Assembly: GCF_000143535.2 (NCBI RefSeq)
Contig: NC_037311.1
Coordinates: forward strand, 124,001 to 188,000
Source: Botrytis cinerea B05.10
Taxonomy: Eukaryota; Ascomycota; Leotiomycetes; Helotiales; Sclerotiniaceae
DNA length: 64,000 bases
Direction of reading: 5' to 3'
Shown: positions 60,048-64,000 of the stretch, piece by piece
Numbering within the stretch: position 1 is the first letter of the stretch
Layout of the letters: each line of letters opens with the position of its first letter
Made by a program: the position numbers and the translations under genes
The notes under the pieces: model-generated
What the model saw: the letters and a program-made list of their open reading frames with translations, nothing else
Database searches by the model: none
Told to the model about the DNA's origin: nothing

Positions 60048-62066
60048 ATGTTTCTCCATCGGGATCTCGTACCCGTTCTTTCTCTCTGCGCGCCTTTGGT
60101 GGCGGCGATTCCGACTGTGCGTTCTTCCTCGGCGCCGCCCAGTGTGACGGTGAAGAATGGTTCGTACACGGGTCTTCATAATAGTTACTATAATCAAGAT
60201 TTCTTTCTGGGAATTCCTTATGCTCAGGTTAGTTTTTTTTTTTTTTTTTTTTTTTTCTCTTTTTTTTTGGTTTGTTTTTGTTTTTGTTCTACCTTCTTTT
60301 TCTCTTTTGTCCCTTTCTCTCTCTTACCTTCCCTCTCTCTCTATTCCCGCTTCTCTCCTCTCCTCTCCTGCCCTTCTCTTCCTCACACCTGACTAACCCT
60401 CACCTACAGCCACCAATAAATGATCTCCGTTTCCGTGTACCTCAAAGTCTAAATGAATCATGGTCAACTTCCAAACCAGCAACAGAATATCCCCCATTCT
60501 GTGTAGGATATGGAACAGATGACTTTGAACAAGAAACTGATGAAGATTGTCTTTACTTGAACGTAATCCGTCCATCATCCATTCCACTCAATGCATCATT
60601 ACCGGTAGCCTTTTGGATTCACGGTGGTGGTTTCTTTGAAGGTGGCTCCGGAGATGCCCGTTATAACCTATCATTCATTGTGCAAAACAGTGTAGATATG
60701 GGTACACCTATGATAGGTGTCTCAGTCCAATATAGACTCTCTGCATTCGGCTTTTTGGGCGGTAGTGAGATGTTGGAAACTGGAAATACAAATATAGGTT
60801 ACAGAGATCAAAGATTGGCTTTACAATGGGTTAATGAAAACATCGGAAGCTTTGGAGGAGATAAAGATAAGGTTACTATTTGGGGTGAAAGTGCTGGAGC
60901 TGCTAGTGTTGGGGCTCAAGTTTTGGCTTATAATGGTGTGTTGCTCTGTTTCTTTCTCCAATCTCGTCTTCTACTTGAATACTTGCTAACATTAAATAGG
61001 ACGAGATGATGGTTTATTCCGTGCCGCAATCTCCGAATCAGGTGGACCAGCTGTTCTCTTTTTCCCAACTGATTACCCTGGTGTTTATAACTCTACAACA
61101 CCTCAAAGATTCTTCACATCCCTCGTCGCAAACACAACTTGCGCATATCTTCTCGGTCTCAACACTACTGCTACAGATTCCTTGGAATGTCTTCGTAAAC
61201 TCCCCTTTTCAGAGTTAAATGAAGTACTTAACACAACATCTAGTAGAGGTTTCGGTCCTTTCTTCCCATACATCGACAACGATTTCATTGCCGATTATCC
61301 CAGCAAACAACTTTCCTCTGGAAATTTCGTCAGAGTTCCATACCTCATTGGTACAAATACCGATGAAGGAACTGCCTTTGGATCTGGCTATGGACCCAAT
61401 GGTACCGGAGTCAACACCGACTCGGAATTCTCAGACGTACTAAACAGCACCGGATTGCTCACCGGTTCAAGTGCCAATTTGGAGATCCAGAAACTCTATC
61501 CAAATGATCAAAGCGTCGGCATCCCAAGTCTCGAAATGTATCCCGAGCTCTACACACCCGAGAACCCATTAACAGCACAAGTTGGTCTTCAATACCGTCG
61601 TGTCTGTGCTTATATGGGAGATCTCGTCATGCAAGCTCCTCGACGTCTTACTTCCCATTCTTGGACTAAGTTTGGTGTCCCTGTCTATACTTATAGATTT
61701 GATGTCCTTGTAAATGGCGTAGCAGCTTCTACCGGAGCAACCCATTTCCAAGAGGTCGCATTTGTTTTCAATAACACTCAAGGACTTGGATATGACACTT
61801 TGGTCGCAGTCAATCCCTTTGCCAATGTTACCCAAAACTACTTTAGCTTGGCGCAAGAAATGAGTCAGAGATGGGTAGGATTTATTGTCCATGGAGTTCC
61901 AAATGGAGAGACTGGAGTGAGCTGGCCTAATTATGCGGGAAATACAACGGAAGGGGAAAAGAACTTGGTTTTTAATGTTACGGGCAGTTATACTGAGGAT
62001 GATACGTGGAGGAAAGAGGGAATTGCGTATATTAATGAACATGCATTGGATGTTTATGGAATTTAA
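60048..62066 (+). CDS. Secreted type-B carboxylesterase/lipase
   Basis: An extracellular alpha/beta-hydrolase of the fungal type-B carboxylesterase family, cleaving esters. Three exons (60048-60227, 60410-60935, 61000-62066) give 590 residues. A signal peptide (LSLCAPLVAAIPT, about residues 6-22) is followed by FLGIPYAQPPINDLRF, EDCLYLNV, FWIHGGGFFEGG (oxyanion hole), VTIWGESAGAASVG (nucleophile Ser), GTNTDEGTAF (acid Glu) and IVHGVPNG (His), so the catalytic set is complete. Many N-glycosylation sites occur. Intron 1 (182 bp) carries a long poly-T run. The substrate (lipid, feruloyl or other ester) cannot be assigned. Confidence 0.94.
60233..60290. repeat. Poly-T run in carboxylesterase intron 1
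   Basis: A 24-base T run followed by further T-rich sequence in a 182-bp intron; a normal branch and acceptor lie downstream (CTAACC and CCTACAG). Confidence 0.95.
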
Positions 62067-64000
62067 TCTGGGAGGGGGAATTGGTAAACATGTACCTTTT
62101 AGGGGTAGATGGAAATTGAATAATGAGATATGAAATTTCTTAGGCGATTAGATATTATTTCTGCAAGAATGAAAATCGATGGTAATAAATATCTAAATGA
62201 TCACCATGCCTTTATAAACATCCATATCCATACCCATTTAGGTCATATAAAACCCATCGAGTGAGATCCACCCACCAACCTAGCCATGAATAAATATACA
62301 CGCAAAAAAATTGCATTTCCGGAAACCGAAACCAACATTTTGGAAGAATAGAGAAGGGGAACAAGATTTCGAATTAATCGATTGAGTAGCTGATTAATTG
62401 ATTCTGTGGGTTATACTTTTTGGAAATGGGAAAGCCGAGGGGATAAAATGGGATCTGTTGATGTAGAATTGAGAATTGAGTATTTTGGGATTGTAGGATT
62501 GTAGGAGAGGATTTGGAGATATTGCGTTGGTGTTTTATTGATGAGTGGGTTTGAGTGAGATGAGTTTTGGAGGAAATGGAGAAATGGAAATGGAAAGAGT
62601 TGAAGAATCCGAGTTTGTTGATTTTTCCTTGTGGATTGAATATTGGGTATGGTGATTGAGATTGAGATTGAGATTGAGATTGAGATTGAGATTGAGATTG
62701 AGATTGAGATTGGGAGAAAAGGGGACGGGAGGGGGAGGGGAGGAGGGTAAGCGAAGAGACTTGCTTGTTTGGTAGTGAGATGAATTGGAATGAGATTGAG
62801 GGGATGAGTTGGAACTTGGAAAGGGTATCTGGAGTCTGGGGGTGAGTTGGTGGATAGGAAGATAGAAAGGTAGAAAGATAGAAAGGAGAGAAGTTTTTTT
62901 TTTAAATTTTTTTTTTAAATTTTTTTTTTAATAGATATAATGTATTGATTGGTATTTTGAAGGTTTCAATTTCCTTGAGTTGAGCTGAGTTAAGCTGAGC
63001 TGATTTAATTATATTATATTATGTATATCTGTGGGGTGGAATAACCTTGGTGGAGTTGAGATGAGGTGTAGATTAAGGTATAAATATACATCTCCAGGAT
63101 TGGTGATTTTAAAAAGGTACAAACCTTTAGTGAAAGCAACCAAAGCTATGAAAGGGGCTGCCACTGTGTTCTTCCTGTTTGGAAATGAGAAAGAGTGAGA
63201 GGGCTCGAGAATATGATTTAGAGTGGAAGAGATAAGTAAGAGGATAGGGAGAATGAGAAGAGGAAGGAAAAGTGCGGTGGTTCATCTGATCTCTTCATCG
63301 AGATTAATGAATGATAATGAAGATTATTCGGCGACAAAAGTTGAACATCCGTACGAAATGATAGTAATGATCCTCTGGTCTTTGTATTTGTTATTTTGTT
63401 CTATTCTTCTGAACTTTTAGATCTGAGGAAGACCCGACTCAAATTCTTCAGATGCTTGAATTGAGCTCGATACAGAAGGAGGTTGGGACACAGTTCCTAA
63501 CATGGCTTTGCTGTCATTTTTTTTATTTTTTCACTTGGGGCTGTGAGGGTATGGGTATGTGAAGGATTATACAAAGTCCTGAGGTGAGTCTTGAGGGGGA
63601 AGAGGGTCAAGGAAAGAGCGCTGCTGTGTCTAGACTGCAGTTGAAGGAGAGGGGGAGAGGGAGTTGATGAGTCAAAATGGAGAGTTGGAAGTGAATGTAT
63701 TGATCAATATTTGAATCCATATGTGAATATATACGTGAATCAAGAATGTAAACCTCAATACATTCCGAACATTCACTAAATCCTACATATACAACCAAAC
63801 GCCCCAGACCTTAGAAATGAGACTGCCGATTCTTCTGTGTGTAAATAGCTTCCCTGTGCTAGAGATCTAAAGGTCAAATGTAATGCAAACACAGAAGCCA
63901 TTATTGGAATATAGTAGGATTCTCGGTCCTGCTTTTCTATGACAATACACTTATATGAGATAGAGAAATTCTTTGATCCCCCCCGTTTTAGTCTAAGCAG
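62067..64000. other. 1.9-kb right-end intergenic region
   Basis: No supportable gene. It is strongly purine-biased on the plus strand, with GATTGA hexanucleotides at 62653-62713 and three T-run/AAA units at 62893-62930. It may be the 5' or 3' flank of a gene beyond the window. Confidence 0.55.
62653..62713. repeat. (GATTGA)n hexanucleotide microsatellite
   Basis: About ten consecutive perfect copies. Confidence 0.95.

Noticed and set aside
62653..62930. Telomere-like or subtelomeric repeats at the right end
   Set aside because: GATTGA and T-run units do not match the fungal TTAGGG repeat and are ordinary microsatellites.

Overview
The window is nuclear DNA of a filamentous ascomycete. Most multi-exon genes are interrupted by short GT-AG introns, typically 45-65 bp, intergenic DNA is AT-rich with many microsatellites, and the gene content is fungal (fungal-type MFS permeases, a CipC-like protein, a C2H2 regulator with a fungal transcription-factor domain, a type-B fungal carboxylesterase). 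The overall look suggests a Leotiomycete of the Botrytis/Sclerotinia kind; this is an impression, not a database result. I assembled exon structures by hand from reading frames and splice signals, and nearly all join in phase.

Region 1 (1-11.3 kb) looks like a catabolic cluster for a uronic-acid polysaccharide. It holds an anion-symporter-type MFS permease (cut by the left edge), a GH88 unsaturated glucuronyl hydrolase, an intracellular beta-helix (GH28/GH49-like) glycosidase, an alginate-lyase-fold polysaccharide lyase and a sugar-porter MFS transporter. A plausible flow is: the lyase makes unsaturated oligouronides, a permease imports them, and GH88 plus the beta-helix enzyme break them down inside the cell.

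Region 2 (13.6-27.5 kb) holds a large fungal membrane protein with a glycosylated ectodomain, a short-chain dehydrogenase, a divergent pair of tRNA-function genes (TRM61 methyltransferase and cysteinyl-tRNA synthetase) sharing a 305-bp promoter, a C2H2 plus fungal-domain transcription factor, and an FAD monooxygenase.

Region 3 (29.8-36.7 kb) holds an acyl-protein-thioesterase-like protein that lacks the catalytic triad, a CipC-like small protein behind a long intergenic region with a G-quadruplex-like tract, and an M18 aspartyl aminopeptidase.

Region 4 (36.7-45.6 kb) is an 8.9-kb stretch with no convincing protein gene. It contains about 15 diverged copies of a short repeat unit in two oppositely oriented arms, and a 60-bp near-perfect palindrome. 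I know no name for this repeat family, and it is the most unusual structure here.

Region 5 (45.6-62.1 kb) holds a secreted Cys-rich protein with a glycine-rich hydrophobic core, a KDM5/JARID1-type histone H3K4 demethylase, the SLX1 structure-specific endonuclease subunit, and a secreted carboxylesterase. Microsatellites are unusually dense between 54.8 and 57.4 kb. The last 1.9 kb holds only simple repeats.
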